Assembly (NCBI GenBank): GCA_947499955.1
Contig: CANMQI010000029.1
Span: 1-60,733, forward strand
Length of the DNA stretch: 60,733 nt
Source of the DNA: an uncultured Granulosicoccus sp.
Lineage (GTDB): Bacteria > Pseudomonadota > Gammaproteobacteria > Granulosicoccales > Granulosicoccaceae
Reading direction: 5' to 3'
Both the position numbers and the translations under genes were made by a program. This document shows positions 7,345 to 16,580 of this stretch, one piece after another (position 1 is the stretch's first letter; each line of letters begins with the position of its first letter). The notes under the pieces were generated by a model, which was not told the origin of the DNA, searched no databases, and saw only the letters and a list, made by a program, of their open reading frames with translations.

Positions 7345-9573
7345 ATGCCGTTGCTGGAAAAGTATTACAACATGGGCCAGATCGATCGACTCCTGCGCTT
7401 CCTTTTCGGGTGGGGCCTGATATTTCTGGGCATCGTTTTCACAGGGGTCATTAATGATTCCCTGATGAACGGTCTGATTGCCATGTTTGGCGTCATCAAC
7501 GTCATGACGTCTGTCTTCAGGATATGCCCCGCCTACCTGTTGGCAAGAATATCCACCCTTCCCAAGGGTCGTGCGAACAAGCGCAACCGGGTTGACTCGG
7601 CAATCATCGTAGATGGTTTTGATGATGTAAAAGATAACAGGATCTTGCGTCGCAAGTTGCAGATTTCTATCCTGTTACCCATGTTGGCGTTGTTGGTGAT
7701 ATTTGCCGTCATAGCCTACAAGCTCGATCATCGTTCCATGATGATGAGCATTACCCGGCAGGTGGATGTTGCCATGGAGATGGCGGCGAAGCAGATTATC
7801 TCTACTGATAGCGGTAGTGATACCGCTTCGGCGGTGGGCAGCGCACCGCCTGAACTGGTTCAGATGGTCAGCAGTCTGTCCGAGAATTCCGAACTGTTCG
7901 TGCAGCAAGATGCGAATGGTCAGATTGTTGATTCGGCGTTCAGCAAAGGCGAGGGTAATGAAGCGTTGCTGCGAGCATGGCTACGCCAGTCCCCGTCACT
8001 CTTGCCAGCACATGAATCTGATGCCCGTGGCATGTTGATGTTTGGTGATGAAGAGCTCATCTGGACATCAATGCGCGTGGGGAGCACGGACACCTGGCTC
8101 TCCGTCATCGTGCCAAGTCCGAAAGAACATACGATGACGGCGTATCTTTTCTCTCCCGGATTTCTTGTACTGATATTTGCCGTGTCGTGGTTGGCCATCT
8201 GGAGCTCCACTTACATTGTCGGAATCTTTGTCGACAAGATGGAAAGCAACTCCAGGCGGCTTCAGCATCGTTCGATGCACGACTCACTGACGGGGTTACC
8301 CAATCGCCAGAAGGTGGAATCGATCATCAATAAGCGCATGCGGGCACTGAACAGTGAGAGAGAATGCCTTGTGTTGGTCATGGTCGATATCATAGATTTC
8401 AGAGTGATCAATGAAACACTGGGGTATGCCCTGGGAGATCAGCTACTGGTTCAGGTCGGTAATTACCTGAAGGAGGTCGAACCGGGCAAGACAGACGTTG
8501 TGAGGATGGGCGGAGATATCTTCTGCCTGGTTGGTGTCATCGCGCACAACCGTGTCAATGCGAGCCGCCTGGCCAATCTGGTGCACGACAAGCTCGAGTG
8601 TACGCACGAGCTCAATGGCATACCCATCGGTTTGCAGATCCGCACCGGTTTGTCACTGGGGCCGGCAGATTCGGTGAAGCCCGAGGATCTGGTTCGTTTC
8701 GCGGATATAGCGCTTGCGCAAGCCAAGACTCAGCGTATAAAGGATTGTTTCTATCAGCATGATCAGGACTCGCATTCGATTCGCAAGCTGACCTTGCTCG
8801 CTCGGCTGCGAACTGCCATCGAACGTAATGAACTGACGCTGGTGTATCAACCCAAGGTGGACATCGGTACGCAGGCTTTGGCAGGTGTCGAAGTACTGGT
8901 GAGATGGCATGATGATGAATACGGGCAAGTCTCGCCAGTGGAGTTTGTCTCCTGGGCCGAGAAGTCAGGGCTGATCGACAAGTTGACGCATTGGGTGCTG
9001 ACGAATGCCGAGAAGCAGTGTCAGGAATGGCGTGATAGAGGCTACTTCATACCATTTGCCGTCAACCTGTCTCCCACCAACCTGTTCGACAAGGAACTGA
9101 TCCCGTTGATTACTCGGCTGGTGACGGAGGGGAGTTTCGGTGATGGCATGCTGGAACTGGAAATTACCGAAAATGCGGTGATGGAAGATCCGGAAAGAGC
9201 GGTGCAGGCCATGCGTGTGCTCAGCAACATGGGTATCAGATTTGCCATCGATGACTTTGGAACAGGGCTCTCCTCATTCTCCTATCTACGCACACTGCCC
9301 GTCAGCAATCTCAAGATTGACCGGGCATTCATTGTCGATACCAGCCAAAGCGACAAGGATGCGGTGCTGCTGCGCTCGATGATCGAGCTGGGGCATGGTC
9401 TGGGGTGCGTGGTCACCGCAGAAGGGGTGGAGGATGAAGCGACGATGGATCGACTCAGGCAGTACCGCTGTGATCACGTCCAGGGCTATCATGTCTGCCG
9501 ACCTGTGCCCGCCGAAGAGCTTGTCCGCTGGTTGCAGACGTGTGACTGGCAAGGTAGCGAACGAGCCGCTTGA
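7345..9573 (+). CDS. DUF2892-GGDEF-EAL membrane protein, degenerate GGDEF
   Basis: A 742-residue protein. Residues about 9-75 resemble DUF2892 (GQIDRLLRFLFGWGLIFLGIV...CPAYLLARIST), the YgaP-type membrane hairpin. A second membrane segment at about 105-125, a periplasmic region and a further segment at about 270-300 follow, then GGDEF (300-475) and EAL (490-735) domains. The GGDEF signature is GGDIF, so cyclase activity is probably lost. The EAL signature is EVL, but other phosphodiesterase residues remain (ITENAVMEDP, IDDFGTGLSSF, LKIDRAFI, VTAEGVEDE), so c-di-GMP hydrolysis is plausible. The ATG at 7345 has GGAG just upstream; 7372 is an alternative start. Confidence 0.85.
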   Translation: MPLLEKYYNMGQIDRLLRFLFGWGLIFLGIVFTGVINDSLMNGLIAMFGVINVMTSVFRICPAYLLARISTLPKGRANKRNRVDSAIIVDGFDDVKDNRILRRKLQISILLPMLALLVIFAVIAYKLDHRSMMMSITRQVDVAMEMAAKQIISTDSGSDTASAVGSAPPELVQMVSSLSENSELFVQQDANGQIVDSAFSKGEGNEALLRAWLRQSPSLLPAHESDARGMLMFGDEELIWTSMRVGSTDTWLSVIVPSPKEHTMTAYLFSPGFLVLIFAVSWLAIWSSTYIVGIFVDKMESNSRRLQHRSMHDSLTGLPNRQKVESIINKRMRALNSERECLVLVMVDIIDFRVINETLGYALGDQLLVQVGNYLKEVEPGKTDVVRMGGDIFCLVGVIAHNRVNASRLANLVHDKLECTHELNGIPIGLQIRTGLSLGPADSVKPEDLVRFADIALAQAKTQRIKDCFYQHDQDSHSIRKLTLLARLRTAIERNELTLVYQPKVDIGTQALAGVEVLVRWHDDEYGQVSPVEFVSWAEKSGLIDKLTHWVLTNAEKQCQEWRDRGYFIPFAVNLSPTNLFDKELIPLITRLVTEGSFGDGMLELEITENAVMEDPERAVQAMRVLSNMGIRFAIDDFGTGLSSFSYLRTLPVSNLKIDRAFIVDTSQSDKDAVLLRSMIELGHGLGCVVTAEGVEDEATMDRLRQYRCDHVQGYHVCRPVPAEELVRWLQTCDWQGSERAA

Positions 9574-9716
9574 CCATTCCCGATCGCTGCTCCGCAACAC
9601 GATCCGGCAGTAGCGTCCCCAGGTGATACATTCAAGTCGGTCGCCACTGATAGTCGAAGGGATTGCAGGGTATCAGGTCATGGTCAGTTGATTCGGTCCG
9701 GCGCTATGATTGTGTT

Positions 9717-10661
9717 ATGGAAAACAGACGCGAACAACTACATGAGCTTCTGGGTGGCTGGCCAGCGCCGCGGCTGCCGGAGCCGGATGCAAAGCAGCAC
9801 ACTCAGGCTGACAAACTGGGCATCTCCAGGGGCATGCTTGTAGAAAGGCTGCAACTTCCGTGTACCCGACGAACCGACCATGCGCCGGACCGGTGGCTTC
9901 CTGCCGTGCTGTGCAGGCCTGAAGGCGCAGGCCCTTTCCCGGTGGTCCTGTATTGTCATGCCCATGGCAACCGCTACACGATCGGCAAGCAGGAGTTGTT
10001 GAATGGCCGGCCTGCCTTGAGCCAGGGGCCTTATGCGGCGGCCCTGGTCGAGCGTGGCATGGCCGCCCTGTCCATTGACCTGCCGTGTTTTGGTGAACGT
10101 GCGGGGTATGGCGAATCGGCATTGAGCAAATCCCTGCTGTGGCAGGGAGATACGCTGTTTGGCACCATGCTGCGTGAACTGGCCAGTGTCATCGATTATC
10201 TGGAGGACAGATGCGACATGGATGCCGAGAGGGTGGCGGCTTATGGCATCTCCATGGGGGCGACGCTGAGCTGGTGGCTGGCGGCACTGGATGAACGAGT
10301 GAAGGCGGTAGCAGAGGTATGCTGCTTCGCCGATCTGCGGACCCTGGTCGAGCTCGGCGCACATGATGAGCACGGCATCTACATGATGGTGCCGGGGCTA
10401 TTGCCGCGTTTCAGTAGCGCTGATATTGCCTCGTTGGTGGTTCCACGTGCTCATCTGTGTGCGGTCGGTGAGCTGGATTCCCTGACTCCGCCAGCGGCGA
10501 TCAAGGCCGCCATCGAACCTGTGGAGCGCGCCTATGCAGCCGCGGGTGCTGATGATGCCTGGCAGCTGCTGGTAGAGCCGGGCAGTGGTCACGTGGAGAC
10601 CGCCCGCATGCGACTGAAAGTGCTTGACTTTCTGGAGAGACAGTTGCTTGCGCAGGGATGA
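9717..10661 (+). CDS. alpha/beta hydrolase, dienelactone-hydrolase/acetyl-esterase-like
   Basis: A 314-residue alpha/beta-hydrolase. The nucleophile elbow is YGISMG with Ser179, the oxyanion region is YCHAHGN at about 80-86, the acid is in GELDSLTPPA, and the histidine is in GSGHVET near residue 295. No signal peptide is seen, so it is cytoplasmic. The nearby sugar importer and dehydrogenases suggest de-esterification of an imported acylated sugar (inference). The gap to the next gene is 201 bases, so it may be separately transcribed. The ATG at 9717 is the first within the domain; its ribosome binding site is weak. Confidence 0.83.
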   Translation: MENRREQLHELLGGWPAPRLPEPDAKQHTQADKLGISRGMLVERLQLPCTRRTDHAPDRWLPAVLCRPEGAGPFPVVLYCHAHGNRYTIGKQELLNGRPALSQGPYAAALVERGMAALSIDLPCFGERAGYGESALSKSLLWQGDTLFGTMLRELASVIDYLEDRCDMDAERVAAYGISMGATLSWWLAALDERVKAVAEVCCFADLRTLVELGAHDEHGIYMMVPGLLPRFSSADIASLVVPRAHLCAVGELDSLTPPAAIKAAIEPVERAYAAAGADDAWQLLVEPGSGHVETARMRLKVLDFLERQLLAQG

Positions 10662-10862
10662 CGACAAATTGCTACAAAATTGATTCACATCCGGTGCGAT
10701 AGACGTTATTCTGTTCAGCAGGTTGCCGCAGCTTCACTACCATTGAGACGGTTCTGATAAAGTCGTTGGCCTGCCGTCCGTTTATCCAGCGCTATCTCAG
10801 CGGCATTTGTCAGGCGTTCTGACGGACGAAATCAAACACAGCGAGACCACGTTTACCAGGTT

Positions 10863-11894
10863 ATGTCAAAGTCATTGAAATTCGCAGCGGTCGGTATCGA
10901 TCACCGCCACATTTTCGGTCAGATTCAGAACATGCTGGATGTGGGTGGAGAGTTTGCGGGGTGGTGGACAATGGGTGAACCCGAAACTCTGGAGGGGTTT
11001 GTCAAACGCTTCGGTGATGAGCAGCGAGTGGCTGATCTGGACGCGTTGCTGCAGGATGACAGTATTGATCTGATCCTCATTGCCGCCATTCCTCGGGACA
11101 GGGCAGCACTGGCCATCTCCGCCATGGAAGCCGGCAAGGATGTCATGGTCGACAAACCGGGTTGCACAACCCTCGATCAACTGGAACAGATCAGACAGTG
11201 CGTCAGCAAGACAGGCAGAATCTGGTCCATTGATTTCTCCGAACGCTTTGAAGTGGCCAGTGTCACCAAGGCCGCCTCTCTGGTACAGGCAGGAGCCATC
11301 GGCAAGGTCGTTCAGACACTGGGCATGGGGCCTCACCGGCTCAACCGACCGACGCGGCCTGAATGGTTCTTCGACCGGGACAGCTATGGTGGCATCCTGT
11401 GCGACATCGGCTCTCACCAGATCGATCAGTTTCTGTATTTTACCGGTAGCACCGATGCCGACGTGCGCATGGCAACCGTGGGCAATTACGCGAATCCCGA
11501 CGACAAGGGTTTGCAGGACTTCGGAGAGATCGCTCTGCAGAGTGAACACGGCCACGCCTATATTCGTGTGGACTGGTATACACCGGATGCATTGCCTACC
11601 TGGGGGGACGGTCGATTGACCATACTGGGCACCGAAGGCTATATCGAGTTGCGCAAGTATGTCGATGTTGCCAGAGACGATGCAATAGACAATCTGTACG
11701 TGGTCAATGGCACGCGTCACGAAAAGATCGACTGCAGTGATGCCGGCTATCCCTACTTCCAGAATCTTCGCAACGACATTGAAAATCGCACAGAGACAGC
11801 CATGCCACAAGCACATGCTTTCAAGGTCATGGAATTGGCTCTGAAGGCGCAGCAGCTGGCCGAGCAGGCCCATGCACCCGATCGCTGGTCATAG
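10863..11894 (+). CDS. Gfo/Idh/MocA family oxidoreductase (first)
   Basis: A 343-residue NAD(P)-dependent dehydrogenase of the Gfo/Idh/MocA family, which oxidises sugars, inositols or their derivatives. The N-terminal Rossmann part begins KFAAVGIDHRHIFGQ. The catalytic lysine motif is MVDKPG (EKP in most members), and the substrate-domain signature is GGILCDIGSHQIDQFLYF, where the aspartate and histidine would act in catalysis. The nucleotide loop is atypical (AAVGID rather than GxGxxG), so the cofactor mode may differ. The second family member starts five bases after its stop, pointing to a two-step sugar modification or epimerisation. Confidence 0.88.
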   Translation: MSKSLKFAAVGIDHRHIFGQIQNMLDVGGEFAGWWTMGEPETLEGFVKRFGDEQRVADLDALLQDDSIDLILIAAIPRDRAALAISAMEAGKDVMVDKPGCTTLDQLEQIRQCVSKTGRIWSIDFSERFEVASVTKAASLVQAGAIGKVVQTLGMGPHRLNRPTRPEWFFDRDSYGGILCDIGSHQIDQFLYFTGSTDADVRMATVGNYANPDDKGLQDFGEIALQSEHGHAYIRVDWYTPDALPTWGDGRLTILGTEGYIELRKYVDVARDDAIDNLYVVNGTRHEKIDCSDAGYPYFQNLRNDIENRTETAMPQAHAFKVMELALKAQQLAEQAHAPDRWS

Positions 11895-11898
11895 CGAC

Positions 11899-12996
11899 AT
11901 GACCAACGTAGTCGAACAGCCTTTGCGCGTTGCCATCATAGGCGCCGGGATAGGTCGTGAGCATCTGGCGGCCTATCGGGAGTTGCCGGAACGTTTTCGG
12001 GTCAGCACGGTGTGTGATCTGGATGAGGAACGCGCCCGCAGCATCATCGAGGGCGATGATATTGCGCTGACTGGCAATCTGTCTGGCGTCCTGAATGATC
12101 CGCAGATCGACATCATCGATGTCTGTCTGCCACCGCACTTGCATTTCGACACGGCCATGGCCGCCCTCGAAGCAGGCAAGCACGTGGTCTGTGAAAAGCC
12201 GCTCGTGAATTCGCTGGCGCAGGCAGACGCCCTGATTGCGGCCTCTGACAGAACGGGTCGTACCCTCACTCCGGTTTTCCAGTATCGCTACGGACTGGCC
12301 ATGCAGCAGCTGCGCGCCCTCATGGATGCAGGGCTGACAGGCAAACCCTATATGGCAAGCCTTGAGACGCACTGGAATCGAGACGCGGAATACTATGACA
12401 TTGACTGGCGTGGAACCTGGAAAGGTGAGCGTGGTGGTGCCGTGCTGGGGCACGCCATTCACAATCACGACTTGCTGACTCATGTACTGGGGCCTATTGC
12501 ACGCTTGTCAGCCACTTGTGCTACCCGGGTCAACGACATAGAAACCGAAGACTGCGCAGCGATCCTGTTCGAGATGGAAAGTGGCGCGTTGGCAACCAGT
12601 TCCGTGACACTGGGTGCGGCTACCGATACATCTCGTTTGAGGTTCTGTTTCGAAGGCTTGACAGCCACCAGCGGTACGGCGCCTTATGCACCGGCAACCG
12701 ATCTGTGGGAATTCACGGCGCGGGCGCCTGCTCAGCAAGCCGCGATTGACGAAGTACTGGCCGCGGTAGAGCCGGGTGCATCGGGCTTTACCGGCTTTTT
12801 CGATGCACTTCACGATGCCTTGAATGGTCAGCCCGGACGTGAAGTCCTGTTACAGGATGGCCGGCGATCACTCGAACTGGTCAGTGCCATCTATCTTTCT
12901 ACCCAGTCGGGAGATCGAGTGACACTGCCCCTGGGTCCCGATGATGCCGTATACGAAAGCTGGGTTCCACAGCACCATGGCAAACCCGGGGCTTGA
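11899..12996 (+). CDS. Gfo/Idh/MocA family oxidoreductase (second)
   Basis: A 365-residue dehydrogenase. It has a standard Rossmann motif (VAIIGAGIGREHL, about residues 11-23), the EKP motif (HVVCEKPLVNSLAQAD) and the substrate-domain signature GGAVLGHAIHNHDLLTHV. The ATG at 11899 is preferred because the alternative at 11872 lies inside the preceding gene; neither has a strong ribosome binding site, which suits translational coupling. Paired dehydrogenases beside a sugar importer often interconvert keto- and hydroxy-sugars. The substrate is unknown. Confidence 0.87.
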   Translation: MTNVVEQPLRVAIIGAGIGREHLAAYRELPERFRVSTVCDLDEERARSIIEGDDIALTGNLSGVLNDPQIDIIDVCLPPHLHFDTAMAALEAGKHVVCEKPLVNSLAQADALIAASDRTGRTLTPVFQYRYGLAMQQLRALMDAGLTGKPYMASLETHWNRDAEYYDIDWRGTWKGERGGAVLGHAIHNHDLLTHVLGPIARLSATCATRVNDIETEDCAAILFEMESGALATSSVTLGAATDTSRLRFCFEGLTATSGTAPYAPATDLWEFTARAPAQQAAIDEVLAAVEPGASGFTGFFDALHDALNGQPGREVLLQDGRRSLELVSAIYLSTQSGDRVTLPLGPDDAVYESWVPQHHGKPGA

Positions 12997-13000
12997 GACC

Positions 13001-13010
13001 TGAAGCTTCA
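13001..13010. promoter_or_regulatory. perfect 10-bp palindrome before the binding-protein gene
   Basis: TGAAGCTTCA is a perfect palindrome five bases after the stop of the second dehydrogenase and 98 bases before the binding-protein start. LacI/GntR-type operators have this size, but one short palindrome is weak evidence. Confidence 0.25.
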
Positions 13011-13055
13011 AGACGCGCAGGGTTGTCAGCGACGAGAGGCTGTCATTCAAGTGGA

Positions 13056-13073
13056 CAAGAACACCGTTTCTTG
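13056..13073. promoter_or_regulatory. inverted repeat upstream of the sugar importer
   Basis: CAAGAA, six bases, then TTCTTG forms an 18-base dyad located 36-53 bases upstream of the binding-protein start. The position fits an operator overlapping a promoter for the transport genes. No regulator is encoded in the cluster, so the partner is unknown. Confidence 0.4.
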
Positions 13074-13108
13074 CCGACCAACCACACCATTGGAGAACGG
13101 AGAAAATA

Positions 13109-14392
13109 ATGATGAAATTGAAGAAGAACGTTGTGGGGCAGCTGGTATTGCTGGCCTCACTGGGAACTGCTGCATCGTTTGCCCAGGCGCAGGAACTTCG
13201 GTTCATGTGCTCAACGGATGGTAATGAGTGCGAAGTGATTGATGAGTTGGTCACGCGCTTCGAACAGGAAAATGAAGGTGTCGACATCACCGTTGATATC
13301 GTGCCCTACAAGTCCATCCAGGAAAATCTGCCTGTGCAGCTGGCAGCCGGTAGCGGACCTGATATTGCCAAGGTCACCGATCTGGGGGGACTGTCCCAAT
13401 ACTATCTCGACATCACACCGTATGTAGAGGCCGATTACTGGGAGCAATCCTTTGGCGATATTCTGAACTGGTATCGCAAGAGTGCAGACGACAAGGGCAT
13501 TTACGGTCTTCATTCGCAACTGACCATCACCGGTGGTTATATCAATCGCACACTGTTCGATCAGGCGGAAATCGAGCCACCAGCCGCTGACGCCAGCTGG
13601 GAAGAGTGGGCCGAGGCGGTTGCCAAGGTGGCAGACGCGACAGAGACGCCGTACCTGATGGCCATGGATCGCTCAGGCCATCGTATTGCAGGCCCCGCCA
13701 TTTCTGACGGCGCGAAACTGTTTGCCGACGACGGCACACCCGCGCTGGTCGATGAAGGTTTCACCCGCTTCGTGACCAAGTTTGTCGAGTGGAACAATAA
13801 CGGCACCATGCTGCGGGATGTCTGGGCGGGTACCGGCGGTGATACCTATCAGGATGCTGCGCAGGAGTTCATCTCGGGATCGCTGGTGTACTACTACTCC
13901 GGTAGCTGGCAAGTGGGCAAATTCGACAGCGAGATCGGTGATGCCTTCGATTGGCAGGTTGTTGGAACGCCGTGTGGCGAAGTGGCCTGTACCGGTATGC
14001 CCGGCGGCGCTGGTATCGTCGGGTTCAGTTCCACTGAACAACCTGAAATCGTCGGCAAACTGCTGGACTACCTGGCACGCGAGGACAACTATGCCGAGCT
14101 GACCGCCAGGACTCGCAACATCCCTGCGCATGCGGCAGTTGCCGCCAAGGGTGTTGACTATGAAGGTGCTTCCGCACCTGCAGCGGCTGCACTGAACGCC
14201 TGGGGAAAACAGGTGGAGAAGGTCTCTCCGGTTGCCTATGCCTATCAAGGCTACAAGCACAATCGAGCCATGTTCGGTATCACGATGACTCGCGTGTCTC
14301 AGGCGATCGTGGGTGAACTGTCCATCGAGGAAGCCATGGAGCGAGCCACTGCCGATCTTGAGCAGACCATGGCTGAAGTCGAGTCCAAGTAA
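13109..14392 (+). CDS. sugar ABC transporter substrate-binding protein
   Basis: A 427-residue family 1 extracellular solute-binding protein (MalE/UgpB type). A signal peptide covers residues 1-28 (MMKLKKNVVGQ...FAQAQ) with cleavage before ELRFM. The mature protein shows the family layout: VDELVTRFEQENEGVDITVD, LAAGSGPDIAKVTDLG, GLHSQLTITGGYINRTLFDQ and GAGIVGFSSTEQPE. It delivers an oligosaccharide or sugar derivative to the permeases encoded next. GGAGAA precedes the start. A 14-bp stem-loop follows the gene, probably favouring higher expression of this periplasmic component. Confidence 0.92.
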   Translation: MMKLKKNVVGQLVLLASLGTAASFAQAQELRFMCSTDGNECEVIDELVTRFEQENEGVDITVDIVPYKSIQENLPVQLAAGSGPDIAKVTDLGGLSQYYLDITPYVEADYWEQSFGDILNWYRKSADDKGIYGLHSQLTITGGYINRTLFDQAEIEPPAADASWEEWAEAVAKVADATETPYLMAMDRSGHRIAGPAISDGAKLFADDGTPALVDEGFTRFVTKFVEWNNNGTMLRDVWAGTGGDTYQDAAQEFISGSLVYYYSGSWQVGKFDSEIGDAFDWQVVGTPCGEVACTGMPGGAGIVGFSSTEQPEIVGKLLDYLAREDNYAELTARTRNIPAHAAVAAKGVDYEGASAPAAAALNAWGKQVEKVSPVAYAYQGYKHNRAMFGITMTRVSQAIVGELSIEEAMERATADLEQTMAEVESK

Positions 14393-14458
14393 GACCCAGT
14401 GAGGCCCTTCCTACCGTGCTGTCTGTAATCGGCAGGGTTGCGGCAGGGTTTCTGATGC

Positions 14459-14499
14459 GCGTGTTCGCTGCCCGGGAATTCCTCAGGCAGCGAGCACGC
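14459..14499 (+). other. stem-loop between binding protein and permease genes
   Basis: Bases 14459-14472 pair with 14486-14499 in a 14-bp stem with one G-U pair and a 13-base loop. No U-tract follows. Stem-loops in this position, as after malE-type genes, protect the upstream mRNA and lower expression of the membrane components; that role is inferred here. Confidence 0.6.
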
Positions 14500-14513
14500 C
14501 TTCATTCCGGAGC

Positions 14514-15488
14514 ATGAACATGGCAAGAATGATCAGTTATTGCATGAGGATCATCGAGATCCCGATGCTGTACTTGCAGAAGCGCCTGGGAATCTCCAGG
14601 CTGGCATGGGTTTTTCTGCTGCCGAATCTTTTACTGTTCGGACTGTTTGCCTTTCTGCCGGTTGTACTGAATTTCGTTTATGCCATGACCGGCAGTGACC
14701 AGATACTGCTTCAGGATCGCACCTTTGTGGGCATGGGCAACTACCAGACCCTGACCAGCTGCGAAGACTTTCTCAACCCCAATTCGTGCAAGGACGACCT
14801 CTTCTGGCGAGCGGTCTACAACACCTTCTGGTTCGTGCTGCTGCAGGTGGGTTTCATGGTGGGGTTTGCGCTGTTGACAGCGCTGATGCTCAACAGCAAG
14901 ATTCGCGCGCGTGGGTTCTTCCGCAGCGTGTTCTTCTTCCCTGTCCTTTTGTCTCCGGTCGTGGTAGCACTGATCTGGAAGTGGATTCTGCAGCGTGAGG
15001 GTCTGGCCAATGCGGCGCTTGAAGGGATGGGGTTCGACACCATCAACTGGCTGCTGGATCGGCACTGGGCGTTCTTCTGGTCTGTTTTCATATCAGTCTG
15101 GGCACATATGGGTTTCTATACGCTGATTCTGCTGGCGGGCCTGCAGGCGATTCCGCGTGATGTCTATGAGGCGGCCAGTATGGATGCAGCATCGCCGTTT
15201 CGGACCTTTCGCCGCATCACGCTGCCATTGCTGATGCCGACCATGATCGTCGTCCTTGTACTGTCCCTGATCAAGAGTGTGCAGACCTTTGATGAGGTCT
15301 ACGCCTTTACCGGTGGTGGGCCGGGTTCGGCGACTACCTTGCTGATCCAGTACGTGTATGAAACGGGCTTTGCCGGAACCCCACGTCTGTTCGGTCTGGC
15401 GTCAGCGGCTTCCATTCTGCTGGCCGTCGTGCTGGTCATACTGACTTGTCTGCAACTCTGGGCCAGCAGGAGAAACGTCAATGGGTAA
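14514..15488 (+). CDS. sugar ABC transporter permease, MalF-type
   Basis: A 324-residue inner-membrane permease with about six spans (the first near residues 36-58, LAWVFLLPNLLLFGLF). The EAA loop that contacts the ATPase is present as YEAASMDAASPFRTFRRITLPLLMP (about 218-242). A short cysteine pair in the periplasmic loop (TSCEDFLNPNSCKDD) could form a disulfide. GGAG lies just before the start. Its last codons overlap the next permease by eight bases, showing tight coupling. Confidence 0.92.
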   Translation: MNMARMISYCMRIIEIPMLYLQKRLGISRLAWVFLLPNLLLFGLFAFLPVVLNFVYAMTGSDQILLQDRTFVGMGNYQTLTSCEDFLNPNSCKDDLFWRAVYNTFWFVLLQVGFMVGFALLTALMLNSKIRARGFFRSVFFFPVLLSPVVVALIWKWILQREGLANAALEGMGFDTINWLLDRHWAFFWSVFISVWAHMGFYTLILLAGLQAIPRDVYEAASMDAASPFRTFRRITLPLLMPTMIVVLVLSLIKSVQTFDEVYAFTGGGPGSATTLLIQYVYETGFAGTPRLFGLASAASILLAVVLVILTCLQLWASRRNVNG

Positions 15489-16545
15489 GGCAATCGCGTT
15501 TCTGACTCGTACGCGCGGGCGGGGTGATGGCAGCCAGCGCCTGCACTGGACGGACTGGTTTACCTACGGTTATCTGTTCCTGGGCATCGTACTGATGTTC
15601 GGTCCGGTGGTCTGGCTGGTGATGTCCTCGTTCAAGACCGATGCTGAACTGAACAATTTTCCGCCACGCTTTCTGCCCTACGCGCAGGAGAGCGTGGTGC
15701 TCGACGGTCACAAGAAGCCGCTGCCGTTGTTCACGGTGACCGAAGGCGAGCTGGCAGGCACTCAGGTAGCGCAGGTGCGTCGCGTTGGCATCGTCTCGCA
15801 GATGGTCAAGCTGGACGCCCCGGACGAGATCATCAAGATCAAGGTGAAGGAGCGCGAACCGGTGGAAAAACTGGCGCTGGCCTGGGAGAACTACACCGAC
15901 CTGTTCAAGCGTTTCAATTTCCTGCAGTTCCTGTGGAACAGTACCTTCATCACGATCATCTCCACCTTGATCATGCTGCTGGTCAACTCGATGGCAGCCT
16001 TTGCCTTGTCGAAGTACGAGTTCCGTGGACGCACCACGGTACTGGCACTGATCATCGGCACGCTGATGATCCCGCAGACGGTGGTGCTGGTACCCCTGTT
16101 TCTGGTGGTTCGTGAAATGGGCATGATCAATTCGCTGTGGGGAGTGATCATCCCCGGGGCGGCTACCCCAACCGGGGTATTCCTGTTGCGGCAATACATG
16201 CTGACAATACCGGACGAGATACTCGATGCAGCGCGCATGGACAAGGCCAGCGAATGGAAGATCTACTGGCGTATCATTCTGCCACTGAGTGCTCCGGCCA
16301 TTGCCGTGCTAGCCATACTGGCGATCATGTGGCGCTGGAATGACTTCCTGTGGCCACTGATCGTCCTGTCTCGTACCGAGAACTTCACCTTGCAGCTGGC
16401 ATTGAACAGCTTTCAGGGCGAGATGCAGACGCAGTGGAGCAGCTTGCTGGCAATGACTGTCCTGACGCTCTTGCCTATCGCTGTTGTATTCGCCTTTCTC
16501 CAGAAGTACATCGCCACCGGTATTGCATCCACGGGTGGTAAGTGA
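15481..16545 (+). CDS. sugar ABC transporter permease, MalG-type
   Basis: A 354-residue permease. After a first span (about 26-45) it carries an unusually long charged periplasmic insert of about 80 residues (NNFPPRFLPYAQES...KVKEREPVEKL) before the remaining five spans. The EAA loop is LDAARMDKASEWKIYWRIILPLSAPA (about 242-267). It forms the heterodimeric channel with the preceding permease. MalG-type subunits of related transporters also have such an insert, so it is probably functional. Confidence 0.92.
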   Translation: MGKAIAFLTRTRGRGDGSQRLHWTDWFTYGYLFLGIVLMFGPVVWLVMSSFKTDAELNNFPPRFLPYAQESVVLDGHKKPLPLFTVTEGELAGTQVAQVRRVGIVSQMVKLDAPDEIIKIKVKEREPVEKLALAWENYTDLFKRFNFLQFLWNSTFITIISTLIMLLVNSMAAFALSKYEFRGRTTVLALIIGTLMIPQTVVLVPLFLVVREMGMINSLWGVIIPGAATPTGVFLLRQYMLTIPDEILDAARMDKASEWKIYWRIILPLSAPAIAVLAILAIMWRWNDFLWPLIVLSRTENFTLQLALNSFQGEMQTQWSSLLAMTVLTLLPIAVVFAFLQKYIATGIASTGGK

Positions 16546-16580
16546 TGATTGAACAGACAAGACGGAAGAGTTCCTGAGCC

